A stretch of 64,000 bases of DNA, from NCBI GenBank assembly GCA_023228825.1, contig JALOAL010000010.1, positions 1 through 64,000 of the forward strand. Direction: 5' to 3'. The stretch comes from Dehalococcoidia bacterium. GTDB lineage: Bacteria; Chloroflexota; Dehalococcoidia; UBA2979. A model generated the notes under the pieces. The model was not told the DNA's origin and made no database searches. It saw nothing but the letters and a program-made list of their open reading frames with translations. Position 1 is the stretch's first letter. Each line of letters opens with the position of its first letter. Positions 39,370 to 48,256 of the stretch are shown in pieces. Made by a program: the position numbers and the translations under genes.

Positions 39370-39609
39370 CCGAACCGCCTCCCGAGACCCCACGCCCGCT
39401 CCGCGCGGGCGACCTCATCGCCAACATGTCGTCACCGTGTCGGGCTGCTCCGGGCGCTGCGAGGCGGCAGCCTACGCCGTCGCCGTGAAGCGTCCCGTGA
39501 GCGTCCGTGCCGGGGAGCGCAGGACCACCTTCATCCTACGATGCCCGGCCCGGTGCGTCAGTCCCGCCCTGCATTCGTGAGCCTGGTGACGGGGGCGAGA
39601 GCGCGATGC

Positions 39610-40578
39610 CTACAGGAGCACGCGCTGCGAGGCGTCTCCGGGGCGGCGCTTGAACTCCACCAGCAGGTGGCGGCGCCGGCCGTGCTCGTCCACCCATTCC
39701 TCCAGGCGGCCTCGGTCCGGGGCGGCGAGAAGTGACTCCACCGCGCGGACGTGCTCTGCGGCCTGCGCGCGCACGTCGTCCGAGGCGGGGAAGTGCTGGC
39801 CGAGGTGCAGCGCCAGGTGCATCTGCGCGGCGTTCACGCGGAGCGCCCAGCCCAGGATCACCTGCGCCCAGCCGAGGTGGAACGCCTGGTCTGCGAAGAT
39901 GAGCGGGTAGCGGGTGTGGTTCGCCTCCGCGGCCGCGAAGAGGGCGGTGGGGCCCAGGTTGGGACGGCCCAGGTCACTGGCGGCCTTGTAGATCAGGCGC
40001 AGGTGCTGGTCTCCGGCGATGGACTCGCCGGAGAAGTAGTTGCCCAGGCCCACCTCGGTCGAACGGGTCTCGGCGTGGCGGCCGTAGGCCTCGTGGGTAA
40101 AGCGGCGCCACTCGTCCATCTCGTCGCCAATGCCGCGCTGGGCGCCCACGAACTCCACGGCCTGGCGCACCAGCGGCAGCGCAGACTGGTAGCCGCCCCG
40201 CCGTACGAGCGCCACCGCGTCCGAGGTGCACAGGAACGCGCGGCTCCAGAGGCTGGCGAAGGCGGCCATGGTCATGCTGCGCGCGCTGGGCTGGTAGCCG
40301 GAGGCGGCGAGCCTGGCCTGCAAGTCCAGGCCGGCCTCGATCAGGCGCAGTTCCTGGCCGCACAGGAAGCCGGTCTGACGCCACGCATCCTCTGCCGCCT
40401 CGCCCAGGTCGGCGGGCTTGCCGGGCAGCCGCCAGCCTTCCGGCACTCGCATCCCGGCGACGCGCTGGGGTGAGTCCGCGATGCGCAGGGGCGGGCCGGC
40501 GTGCTCCCCGTTCGAGGCGTCGTCAGGAACGTCGTCGGGGGCGTTGTTGGTGGCGTCGTTCGGCGTGTCGTTCGTCAT
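39610..40578 (-). CDS. Hypothetical protein downstream of enolase
   Basis: 322 residues. An Asp/Asn/Pro/Thr-rich disordered N-terminus (MTNDTPNDATNNAPDDVPDD) is followed by an alpha-helical body with MTMAAFASLWSRAFLCTSDA, SALPLVRQAVEFVGAQRGI and NHTRYPLIFADQAFHLGWAQVI. No membrane helix is visible. I do not recognise a named domain. It starts six bases after the enolase stop, so it is co-transcribed with eno. The N-terminal repeats come from short GTCGTCxGGxGCG-type units. Confidence 0.6.
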   Translation of the reverse strand: MTNDTPNDATNNAPDDVPDDASNGEHAGPPLRIADSPQRVAGMRVPEGWRLPGKPADLGEAAEDAWRQTGFLCGQELRLIEAGLDLQARLAASGYQPSARSMTMAAFASLWSRAFLCTSDAVALVRRGGYQSALPLVRQAVEFVGAQRGIGDEMDEWRRFTHEAYGRHAETRSTEVGLGNYFSGESIAGDQHLRLIYKAASDLGRPNLGPTALFAAAEANHTRYPLIFADQAFHLGWAQVILGWALRVNAAQMHLALHLGQHFPASDDVRAQAAEHVRAVESLLAAPDRGRLEEWVDEHGRRRHLLVEFKRRPGDASQRVLL

Positions 40579-40584
40579 TGGACG

Positions 40585-41859
40585 TTACCTGCGGAAGGCG
40601 GACGCGCCCGGGTAGATCGCCGCGTCGCCCAGTTGCTCCTCGATGCGCAGGAGTTCGTTGTACTTGGCGGTGCGGTCGGTGCGGGCCGGGGCGCCGGTCT
40701 TGATCTGGCCCGCGCCGGTGGCCACGGAGAGGTGGGCGATGGTGGTGTCCTCGGTCTCACCGGAGCGGTGGCTGATGACGCAACGGTAGCCGTTCTGGTG
40801 GGCCAGGCGGATGGTCTGCAGCGTCTCCGTCAGCGTGCCGATCTGGTTCACCTTGATCAGGATCGCGTTCGCCACCTTGCGGTCGATGCCCTCGGACAGG
40901 CGCTCGATGTTGGTCACGAAGAGGTCGTCGCCCACCAGTTGGACGCGGTCGCCGATGCGGTCGGTGACGGCCTTCCAGCCGTCCCAGTCGTCCTCGCCCA
41001 TGCCGTCCTCGATGGAGAGGATGGGGTAGTCTGCGGCCCACTCCGCCCACAGGTCCGCCAGTTCCTCGCCGGTGACGGTGCGGCCCTCGCGCGCCAGGAC
41101 GTACGAGCCGCCCTGGATGAGTTCGGTCGCGGCGGGGTCCAGGGCGATCGCCAGTTCGTCGCCGGGGCGCCGGCCGCTGGCCTCGATGGCCTGCATGAGC
41201 AGGTCCATGGCGGCGCGGTTGGAGTCCAGCGAGGGGGCGAAGCCGCCCTCGTCGCCCACGGTGGTGGCCATGCCGCGCTCGTGCAGGATATTGCGCAGCG
41301 CGTGGTAGGCCTCCACCGTCCAGCGCAGGCCCTCCCGGAAGGTGGGCGCGCCCACGGGCACGAGCATGAACTCCTGGAAGTCCGTGGAGTTGCTGGCGTG
41401 CGCGCCGCCGTTCAGGACGTTGCACATGGGCACGGGCATGACGCGCGCGTCTACCCCGCCCAGGTAGCGGTACAGCGGCTGTTGCACGGCCTCCGCCGCG
41501 GCCTTCGCCGTCGCCAGCGACACGCCGAGGATCGCGTTCGCACCCAGCCGCGCCTTGTTGGGCGTGGCGTCCGCCTCGATCATCGCGCGGTCCACGGTGG
41601 CCTGCTCGGACGCGTCCAGGCCGATGACGGCGGAGGCGAGGTCGTCAAAGACGTGCTCCACGGCCTTCAGGACGCCCTTGCCGTCGAAGCGCTCCATGTC
41701 GCCGTCGCGCAGTTCCACGGCCTCGTAGGCGCCGGTGGAGGCGCCGCTGGGGACCAGCGCGCGGCCGACCGAGCCGTCCTCCAGTTCCACGTCCACCTCG
41801 ATGGTGGGGTTGCCGCGAGAGTCGAGCAGTTCACGAGCGCGGACGTCGATGATCTCCAC
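40585..41859 (-). CDS. eno: Enolase
   Basis: 424 residues, standard length. It interconverts 2-phosphoglycerate and phosphoenolpyruvate with magnesium. Motifs: ARELLDSRGNPTIEVDVELEDGS, SGASTGAYEAVELRDGD, GVDARVMPVPMCNVLNGGAHASN, the metal Asp in LSIEDGMGEDDW, ILIKVNQIGTLTET (catalytic Lys) and SHRSGETEDTTIAHLSVA. The carboxyl end KYNELLRIEEQL is intact. Confidence 0.97.
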   Translation of the reverse strand: MEIIDVRARELLDSRGNPTIEVDVELEDGSVGRALVPSGASTGAYEAVELRDGDMERFDGKGVLKAVEHVFDDLASAVIGLDASEQATVDRAMIEADATPNKARLGANAILGVSLATAKAAAEAVQQPLYRYLGGVDARVMPVPMCNVLNGGAHASNSTDFQEFMLVPVGAPTFREGLRWTVEAYHALRNILHERGMATTVGDEGGFAPSLDSNRAAMDLLMQAIEASGRRPGDELAIALDPAATELIQGGSYVLAREGRTVTGEELADLWAEWAADYPILSIEDGMGEDDWDGWKAVTDRIGDRVQLVGDDLFVTNIERLSEGIDRKVANAILIKVNQIGTLTETLQTIRLAHQNGYRCVISHRSGETEDTTIAHLSVATGAGQIKTGAPARTDRTAKYNELLRIEEQLGDAAIYPGASAFRR

Positions 41860-41989
41860 GGAGCCCCCTTCGGACGTGCGTTGCTGGCAACGCTCAGGAT
41901 CGCAGCGGTGCGCGCGGGGGACAACCTCCGGCCGTATCGAGGGCCGGAAGGGCGACAGTTGAAGGCCAGTGGAGGGTCAGCGTGGAGGG

Positions 41990-42895
41990 TCAGCGGGCGC
42001 GCGGGTGGGCGTCCGTGTAGACCTCGCGGATGTGTTCGTCCGCCAGTTGGGTGTAGACCTGCGTCGTGGAGACGTTGGCGTGGCCCAGGCGCTCCTGCAC
42101 CTCGCGCACGGAGACGCCGCCCCGCAGCAGGTGCGTGGCGAAGGAGTGCCGCAGGGTGTGCGGTGTGACGTGGCCGTCGATACCGGCGGTCTTGGCGTAG
42201 CCTTTCAGGATCAGCCAGAAGCCCTGCCGCGTGAGGCGCTCGCCGCGTCGGTTCACAAAGAGCGCCTGGTGAAGCCGACCCTTGAGCAGGGCGGGACGTC
42301 CATCGTCCAGGTAGGTCGTGAGCGGCGCCAGCACGCGCTCCGGGACCTCCATGTCGCGCTCCTTGCCGCCCTTGCCCAGGCAGCGCACCCAGCACGGCCC
42401 GTCCAGGTGGAGTGAGTCCAGGTTGAGCGAGACGAGTTCCGTCACGCGCATGCCGGTGCCGTACATAAGTTGCAGCATGGCGGCGTCTCGGAGCGCCTCC
42501 GGCGAGTCGTACTTGGTGGGCTCCGCCAGCAGCGCGTCCACCTGCTCCGTGGTGAGGGGCTTCGGCACGGGCTTGGGGGCGCGCGGAGAGTCCACCTGGG
42601 AGGCGGGGTTGCTGCGCAGGTCGCCGTGATCCAGCAAGAAGCCGCAGAAGGACTTCACCGCCGCCACCTTGCGGGCCACTGTGGCCTTGGCGTAACGCCG
42701 CGCGTTCAGGTCGCCGATGTAGCCGTTGATGGCGTCCCGGGTGATCGCGTTGCTGGCGTCCGGGGTGTTCAACCCCTCGCCGTCCAGGAACTTCATGAAA
42801 CCGTTGAGGTCGTTGCGGTACGCGTCGATCGTGTTCTTGGAGGATCCGCGCTCCGCGGAGAGGTAGTGCAGGAACGCCTCGACACGATCGTTCAC
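41990..42895 (-). CDS. Tyrosine recombinase, XerC/XerD type
   Basis: 301 residues. The N-terminal SAM-like core-binding domain begins VEAFLHYLSAERGSSKNTIDAYRNDL. The catalytic set is complete: Arg150 (GTGMRVTEL), His246 and Arg249 (TPHTLRHSFATHLL), His272 (RLGHANVSTTQVYTQL) and Tyr281. Length and sequence suit the chromosome-dimer recombinase; whether it is XerC, XerD or a sole Xer cannot be told. Upstream, 42896-43151 holds no gene. Confidence 0.93.
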   Translation of the reverse strand: MNDRVEAFLHYLSAERGSSKNTIDAYRNDLNGFMKFLDGEGLNTPDASNAITRDAINGYIGDLNARRYAKATVARKVAAVKSFCGFLLDHGDLRSNPASQVDSPRAPKPVPKPLTTEQVDALLAEPTKYDSPEALRDAAMLQLMYGTGMRVTELVSLNLDSLHLDGPCWVRCLGKGGKERDMEVPERVLAPLTTYLDDGRPALLKGRLHQALFVNRRGERLTRQGFWLILKGYAKTAGIDGHVTPHTLRHSFATHLLRGGVSVREVQERLGHANVSTTQVYTQLADEHIREVYTDAHPRAR

Positions 42896-43151
42896 GGAGT
42901 CTCCCGCCGCTGATCCCGAGGCGATTGAAGGTCGTCGCCCGGGCCCCCGAGTAGCGCCAGTATAGCCAGCGCGTCTCGTCGTACTTCATCGCGTCACAGG
43001 TCGGGATGAACGATGCCCGCCGGTGGACTTGTATACCCGCGCCCCGTCTCTCTGTCTACATAAACCGTGATTCGACAGGGACGCGATCGTCTGGATCACG
43101 CGGGTCCGTCCGCCGTACAACCAGCATCCTACCCGCTCCTGCAACCCGCGA

Positions 43152-43859
43152 TCAGTCGGGATCGGCGAAGCCGTACGGGCCCACCAGCGGCACGAATCGA
43201 CACGCACCCAGGTCTTCCTCGATGCGTCCGCCGTCCGCCGTGAGGGTGATGCGGAGGAGTTGCTGACCGTCCCGGTCGCCCACCGGGATCACCAGCCGCC
43301 CGCCCGGCGCCAGTTGGTCCAGCAGCGGCGCAGGCACCGCCGGCGAGGCCGCCGTGACGAGGATCGCATCATACGGGCCGAGATCGGGAGCGCCGATGTC
43401 GTCGCCTGCCGGCAGCACCGTGACGTTGCGGAACCCCAGTGTCCGCAAGCGTTCCCGAGCGCTCGCCTCCAGTTCCGGGACGGCCTCCAGCGTCACGAGT
43501 TCGCGGCAGAGGCGCGCAAGGATGGCGGCCTGGTAGGCGGACCCGGTGCCGATCTCCAGCACCCGCGCGTCGTCCTCCAGCGCCAGCGCCGCGGTCATGA
43601 TTGCGACGATCGTGGGCTGCGAGATCGTCTGGCCCGCGCCGATGGGGAGCGGGCGGTCCTCGTACGCCCACGGGCGCCGCGTGGCGGGGACGAACTGCTC
43701 GCGCGGGGTGTGGAGGATCGCCTCCAGCACACGCTCGTCGTCCGTGGCGTGGCGGCGCAGGTGCGCAACCAGGTCGTAGGCGTCGCGGGAGGGCGTGCCC
43801 GACCTGGCCTGGTCCTGCGGGGGCTCCTCGTCTCCGCCGTCCGGCCTGCTGCGGGTCAT
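43152..43859 (-). CDS. pcm: Protein-L-isoaspartate O-methyltransferase
   Basis: 235 residues. It repairs isoaspartyl residues using S-adenosylmethionine. The family motifs PREQFVPATRRPWAYEDRPLPIGAGQTISQP and motif I RVLEIGTGSAYQAAILA are clear, as is GGRLVIPVGDRDGQQLL. The N-terminus has an extra ~25 charged residues. Its ATG overlaps the uvrC stop by four bases (ATGA), indicating a uvrC-pcm operon. Confidence 0.93.
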   Translation of the reverse strand: MTRSRPDGGDEEPPQDQARSGTPSRDAYDLVAHLRRHATDDERVLEAILHTPREQFVPATRRPWAYEDRPLPIGAGQTISQPTIVAIMTAALALEDDARVLEIGTGSAYQAAILARLCRELVTLEAVPELEASARERLRTLGFRNVTVLPAGDDIGAPDLGPYDAILVTAASPAVPAPLLDQLAPGGRLVIPVGDRDGQQLLRITLTADGGRIEEDLGACRFVPLVGPYGFADPD

Positions 43860-45736
43860 AGGGAGCGCTTCACCGTCTCCGCCAGGCGACGGGTGAAGCC
43901 CACAGTCGCGGCGATCTCGTCCACGTCCGCCTCGCGCAGGGCCTTCAGTGATCCAAACTTCCGCATCAGCGCGCGCTTCCGCTTGGGGCCGATGCCGGGG
44001 ATCGTGTCCAGCACCGACTGGGTGGCCGCCTTGGCTCGCAACTTGCGGTGGTAGGTGATGGCGAAGCGGTGCGCCTCGTCACGGATGCGTTGCACCAGGT
44101 AGAGCGCCTCCGACGTGCGAGGCAGCATGATGGACTCGGCGACGTCCGCGACGAAGATCTCCTCCTGCTGCTTCGCCAGGCCGCAGACCGGCACGTCCCG
44201 TAGGCCCAGGTCGCGCATCACGTCCAGTGCTACCCCCAACTGGCCCTTGCCGCCGTCGATGATGACCAGGTCCGGGATCTCATCCCACGGCGAGGGCTCC
44301 TCGATCTCCACGGTCTGGCCGCTCAGTTCCGCGCGCCGGCGTTCCGCCACGCGCTTGAAGCGACGGGTGAGCACCTCCCGCATGGAGGCGAAGTCGTCCT
44401 GCCCCTCCACCGTCTTGATCCGGAAGCGGCGATATTCGCTGTTGGCCGGCTGGCCGTGCTTGAAGACCACCATGGAGGCCACCGTGTTGGTGCCCTGGAT
44501 GGTGGAGATGTCGTAGCACTCGATGCGCTCCGGTCGCGTGGGCAGATCCAGTTCCTCCTGCAACACGGTGAGGGCGGACTCCGTGTTGTCACGGTCGGCG
44601 ATCCAGCGGACGTGGTGCATCCGCAACGCCTCGCGCGCGTTCTCCTCCGCCGTGGCCACCAGCGCGCGCTTCTCGCCGCGCTCCGGCACATGGACCTCCA
44701 CCACCGTCCCGCGACGCTCACGCAGCATGGCCTCCAGGTCCTCGCGGTCGTCCGGCTCCGCCGAGAGCAGCACGAGGCGAGGCACGTAGGTGGCGGACTC
44801 GTAGAACTGCGCGGCGAAGGCGCCCAGGATCTCGCGGTCGCTGGCGTCCTGCGTGCCGTCCAGCATGAAGGAATCGGTGTCCGCCACCACCGTGCCGCGC
44901 ACGAAGAATGCCTGCACGCACGCCTCGTCGTCCTTTCGCGCCAGGGCGAAGACGTCCGCGTCCAGCGGGGTGGTGGTGGCCATCTGCTGGCGCTCCGTCA
45001 CGCGCTCCACGGCTGTCAGTTGGTCGCGGATGCGGGCGGCCCGCTCGAACTCCAGGGCGTCGCTGGCCTGCTCCATCTCCGTGCGAAGGTGCTGCTTCAC
45101 CTCGTTCGAGCGGCCTTCCAGGAAGAGGATGGTCTGGTCGATGACCTCGCGGTACTCCTCCGGCGTGCAGTAGGCGGTGCATGGGGCGATGCAGCGCTTG
45201 ATGTAGTAGTCCAGGCAGGGCCGCGGATCCGTGCCCGTGATTTCCTTGGTGCAGGACCGCCACGGGAACAGTTTGTTCACCACGTCCAGCGTGCGACGCA
45301 CGGATCCGGCGGAGGCGTACGGCCCAAAGTAGCGCGCACCGTCATCCTCCACGCGGCGGGTGATGGTGACCCGAGGCCACGCGTTCTGGACGTCCACCTT
45401 CAGGTACGGGTAGTGCTTGTCGTCCTTCAGGCGCACGTTGAAGACGGGCTGATGCCGCTTCACCAGCGTGGCCTCCAGGTGCAGGGCCTCTGCCTCCGTG
45501 TTGGTGACCACGTGCTCCAGCGTGGTCACCTGCTCCGCCAGTGCCCGGATCTTGGGTTCGAGGGAGCGCGAAGAGCCGAAGTACGAGCGCACGCGGTCTC
45601 GCAGCCGGCGCGCCTTGCCGATGTAGATCACGTCGCCTCGGACGTCGCGCATGATGTAGACGCCCGGCTTTTCCGGCAGGGCCTGCACCTGCCGGAGGAC
45701 AGGGTTCACGGCGGGGGGACGCTGCTGATCGTTCAC
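43856..45736 (-). CDS. uvrC: Excinuclease ABC subunit C
   Basis: 626 residues with the full domain order: GIY-YIG nuclease (GVYIMRDVRGDVIYIGKARRL, about 20-45), Cys-containing linker (CTKEITGTDPRPCLDYYIKRC), UVR domain (about 200-240), RNase H-like nuclease domain (PERIECYDISTIQGTNTVASMV; LVIIDGGKGQLGVALD), and C-terminal helix-hairpin-helix (TIPGIGPKRKRALMRKFGSL). It makes both incisions in nucleotide excision repair. GTG 45736 has GGTAGG eight bases upstream. Confidence 0.97.
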   Translation of the reverse strand: MNDQQRPPAVNPVLRQVQALPEKPGVYIMRDVRGDVIYIGKARRLRDRVRSYFGSSRSLEPKIRALAEQVTTLEHVVTNTEAEALHLEATLVKRHQPVFNVRLKDDKHYPYLKVDVQNAWPRVTITRRVEDDGARYFGPYASAGSVRRTLDVVNKLFPWRSCTKEITGTDPRPCLDYYIKRCIAPCTAYCTPEEYREVIDQTILFLEGRSNEVKQHLRTEMEQASDALEFERAARIRDQLTAVERVTERQQMATTTPLDADVFALARKDDEACVQAFFVRGTVVADTDSFMLDGTQDASDREILGAFAAQFYESATYVPRLVLLSAEPDDREDLEAMLRERRGTVVEVHVPERGEKRALVATAEENAREALRMHHVRWIADRDNTESALTVLQEELDLPTRPERIECYDISTIQGTNTVASMVVFKHGQPANSEYRRFRIKTVEGQDDFASMREVLTRRFKRVAERRRAELSGQTVEIEEPSPWDEIPDLVIIDGGKGQLGVALDVMRDLGLRDVPVCGLAKQQEEIFVADVAESIMLPRTSEALYLVQRIRDEAHRFAITYHRKLRAKAATQSVLDTIPGIGPKRKRALMRKFGSLKALREADVDEIAATVGFTRRLAETVKRSL

Positions 45737-45970
45737 CCTTCCATCCTACCTCGCGTGATACGGGCGCCCGTGCCGGTGGCGTGGCCTGGAGGCAGCGAGC
45801 CCCGTCTATGCGCGTTGGCGCACCAACCCGAGCCCTGCGCGGAGGAAAATGCGCGTCCAGGGCAAGGGCAGGGCAAATCCGACCGGTTGCTCTCGCGCCC
45901 TCGTAGTCCCTCATGCTTGCGGGGAAATGCCGGATGCGAATACCCATGAGTGGCGTGATACTGTGCCCCC

Positions 45971-47662
45971 GTGCCCGACGCCTCCTCGCTCCTTGCAAGC
46001 CTGGCTCTCGCCCTCCTGGCGGCCGGCTTCAGCGGCGCCATCGCCGCCAGCCTGCGCCAGTCCGTCATTGTGGGTTACATCATTGCCGGGATTGTCATCA
46101 GCCCGTACACGCCGGGCTATGTCGCCGATAGCGCGAACGTCGAAGCCCTGGCGGAAATCGGCATCGTCCTCCTGCTGTTCGTCACGGGCATGGAGGTGTC
46201 CTTCCGCGAACTGAGCCGCGTGGGCACGGTGGCCGTGGTGGGGGCGCTCATCCAGGTGGTCATCCTGATCGTCCTGGGCTTCCTGGTGGGGAAGGCCCTG
46301 GGATGGGCGGACACACCCGCCTTCGTGCTGGGCGCCGTGGTCTCCAACTCCTCCAGTACGGTCATCTCCAAGGTGGTCACCGAGCGCGGCGACGGAGGGT
46401 CTCGATACTCACGCCTGGGCCTCGCGTGGTCGTCCATCCAGGACCTCTCCACGATCGTGCTGGTGGTGATCATCACCGCCATGGCCACCGGCGGAGAGGA
46501 CGTGCTGTCTGACACCGCGGTCGAGGTGGGCAAGGCGGCCCTGTTCCTGACCATCCTGGTGCCGGTGGGCGGCCGCCTGCTTCCGTTCATGTTCACGCGC
46601 ATTCGCGCCATTGGGCAGCGCGAGGTCTTCCTGCTCTCCACCGCCGCGCTCGGCCTGCTCACCGCGTACGTGGCCTCGCTCTTCGGGCTCTCGCCAGCCC
46701 TCGGCGCGTTCGTGGCCGGGGTGGTGCTGGGCGAGTCCGACATCCGCCACGAGGTCATCGACGGCCTGGGGCCGATCCGGGACATCTTCGTGGGGCTGTT
46801 CTTCGTCTCGATCGGCATGCTGGTGGATCCTGGCTTCCTGCTGTCAGAGGCGGGCATCGTGCTGACGGTGCTGGGCTTGATCATCGTGGTGAAGGGGCCC
46901 GTCAGCGCCGCGATCCTCTGGGCCTTCCGCGTGGACGGGCGCGTCAACATCATGGCGTCCGCCTCGCTCGCGCAGTCGGCGGAGTTCTCGTTCCTGCTGG
47001 CCACGGTGGGCGTCGGCCTGGGTGTGTTGACGGAGCACCAGTTCTCCACGCTGGTGGCGGGCGCCGCCCTCAGCGTGGTCGCCTCCCCCTGGGTGCTGGA
47101 GGGCTCGTCCCGGCTGGGCCAGCGCGTGGAGCGGGCGGGAAACGACGACCTCAGGACCTCCGATCGTGACGAGGCCTCCCCCGACCTCTTCGGCCACGTG
47201 GTGATGTGCGGCCACGGCCGCGTGGGGAGCGTGGTCACGGCCGCGCTGGCCAGCCAGGGCGTGCAGGTTGCGATCATCGACCAGGAGCCGCACACCGTCA
47301 GCGAACTGCGCGACCAGGGTTACCTGAGCCTGATGGGGCGCGCGGACAACCCTCGTCTGCTGGAGCGCGCCGGCCTGAGCGACGCCGCGATCCTCGTGAT
47401 TGCCGTGCCGGACGTAGCCACCGTGCGTCGGGTGGTGCGCATGGCGCGCGAGATGAACCCGCACATCACTATCGTCTCCCGCACGCACACCGCCGAGGAA
47501 CGCGACCACCTGGAGGCCAATGGCGTAGACGAGGCGGTGGTGGGTGAGACGGAACTGGCGCTGGAGATGGCGCGGTACGCCCTGCGCGTCCGCCGCGTGG
47601 ACCCGGTACTGATCGAGGAGCACATCTCGGACGTCCGGCACTCCTCGGACGGTGCGGGTTAG
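45971..47662 (+). CDS. CPA2-type cation:proton antiporter with TrkA-N domain
   Basis: 563 residues: about 12 transmembrane helices (1-385), then a cytoplasmic Rossmann domain starting HVVMCGHGRVGSVVTAALASQGVQVAIIDQEP (NAD-binding GxGxxG). Intramembrane motifs VTGMEVSFREL, NSSSTVISKVV and SPALGAFVAGVVLGES match KefB/YbaL-type exchangers. It probably exchanges K or Na for protons. GTG 45971 lacks a ribosome site; a TGATACT ten bases upstream could be a -10 element, implying a nearly leaderless transcript. Confidence 0.9.
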   Translation: MPDASSLLASLALALLAAGFSGAIAASLRQSVIVGYIIAGIVISPYTPGYVADSANVEALAEIGIVLLLFVTGMEVSFRELSRVGTVAVVGALIQVVILIVLGFLVGKALGWADTPAFVLGAVVSNSSSTVISKVVTERGDGGSRYSRLGLAWSSIQDLSTIVLVVIITAMATGGEDVLSDTAVEVGKAALFLTILVPVGGRLLPFMFTRIRAIGQREVFLLSTAALGLLTAYVASLFGLSPALGAFVAGVVLGESDIRHEVIDGLGPIRDIFVGLFFVSIGMLVDPGFLLSEAGIVLTVLGLIIVVKGPVSAAILWAFRVDGRVNIMASASLAQSAEFSFLLATVGVGLGVLTEHQFSTLVAGAALSVVASPWVLEGSSRLGQRVERAGNDDLRTSDRDEASPDLFGHVVMCGHGRVGSVVTAALASQGVQVAIIDQEPHTVSELRDQGYLSLMGRADNPRLLERAGLSDAAILVIAVPDVATVRRVVRMAREMNPHITIVSRTHTAEERDHLEANGVDEAVVGETELALEMARYALRVRRVDPVLIEEHISDVRHSSDGAG

Positions 47663-47753
47663 CGGTGCTCCGTCTCACACGCGGGCGGCGTGAGGAACTC
47701 GCATGCGGGCCCGAAGGCACGGGCGCGGCGCCAGCCCCGGCGGGAAACCCTCA

Positions 47754-47786
47754 GAAAACAAAGAACCGACCGCTGGAGGCGGCCGG
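47754..47786 (-). terminator. Rho-independent terminator of the three-tRNA operon
   Basis: On the minus strand an 8-bp stem CCGGCCGC/GCGGTCGG (one G-T) with a five-base loop is followed by TTCTTTGTTTTC, 15 bases past the last tRNA. This is the clearest intrinsic terminator in the window. Confidence 0.85.
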
Positions 47787-47801
47787 CGTCGAAAGCGGTT
47801 G

Positions 47802-47877
47802 TGGTGCGCCCGGGAGGATTCGAACCTCCGACCTCTGCCTCCGCAGGGCAGCGCTCTATCCCCTGAGCTACGAGCGC
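47802..47877 (-). tRNA. tRNA-Arg (anticodon GCG)
   Basis: 76 nt with encoded CCA. Acceptor GCGCTCG/CGGGCGC; anticodon stem CTGCC/GGCAG with loop CTGCGGA, so the anticodon is GCG and pairs with CGC. Most bacteria read CGU/CGC/CGA with ACG (inosine), so GCG is uncommon. T arm GGAGG-TTCGAAT-CCTCC is perfect. Confidence 0.92.
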
Positions 47878-47921
47878 ACGATGTCCAATCGACCGTCTCT
47901 GGCCTGACGGCCGCTGGATGA

Positions 47922-48008
47922 TGGTGCCGAAGGTGAGACTTGAACTCACACGGGCTTGCGCCCACTACGCCCTGAACGTAGCGCGTCTGCCAATTCCGCC
48001 ACTTCGGC
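47922..48008 (-). tRNA. tRNA-Leu (anticodon CAG)
   Basis: 87 nt with encoded CCA and the long variable arm of type II tRNAs (GTGGGCGCAAGCCCGT). Acceptor GCCGAAG/CTTCGGC; anticodon stem CTACG/CGTAG with loop TTCAGGG, anticodon CAG, codon CTG. Second gene of the tRNA operon. Confidence 0.95.
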
Positions 48009-48030
48009 GCTGACTCTGTGGGCGGCTCGC

Positions 48031-48107
48031 TGGTGGGCGGTACTGGACTCGAACCAGTGACCTCCTGCGTGTGAAGCAGGCGCTCGTACCAACTGAGCTA
48101 ACCGCCC
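48031..48107 (-). tRNA. tRNA-Val (anticodon CAC)
   Basis: 77 nt with encoded CCA. Acceptor GGGCGGT/ACCGCCC, anticodon stem CCTGC/GCAGG with loop TTCACAC, anticodon CAC, codon GTG. First gene of the tRNA operon Val-Leu-Arg. Confidence 0.95.
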
Positions 48108-48256
48108 GTGCCGGGCCGTCCAGCGTCCCTATGGTAGGGCCGCGCAGGGACTCAGAACAAGCGCCCCGGCGTGCCCCCTCACCGACACGGCGGCGCAACA
48201 TGCCGAGGCGCGCCGCGATGCTCCGATGGGGGCGTGCGCGGTGGTGCGGCGCCTGT

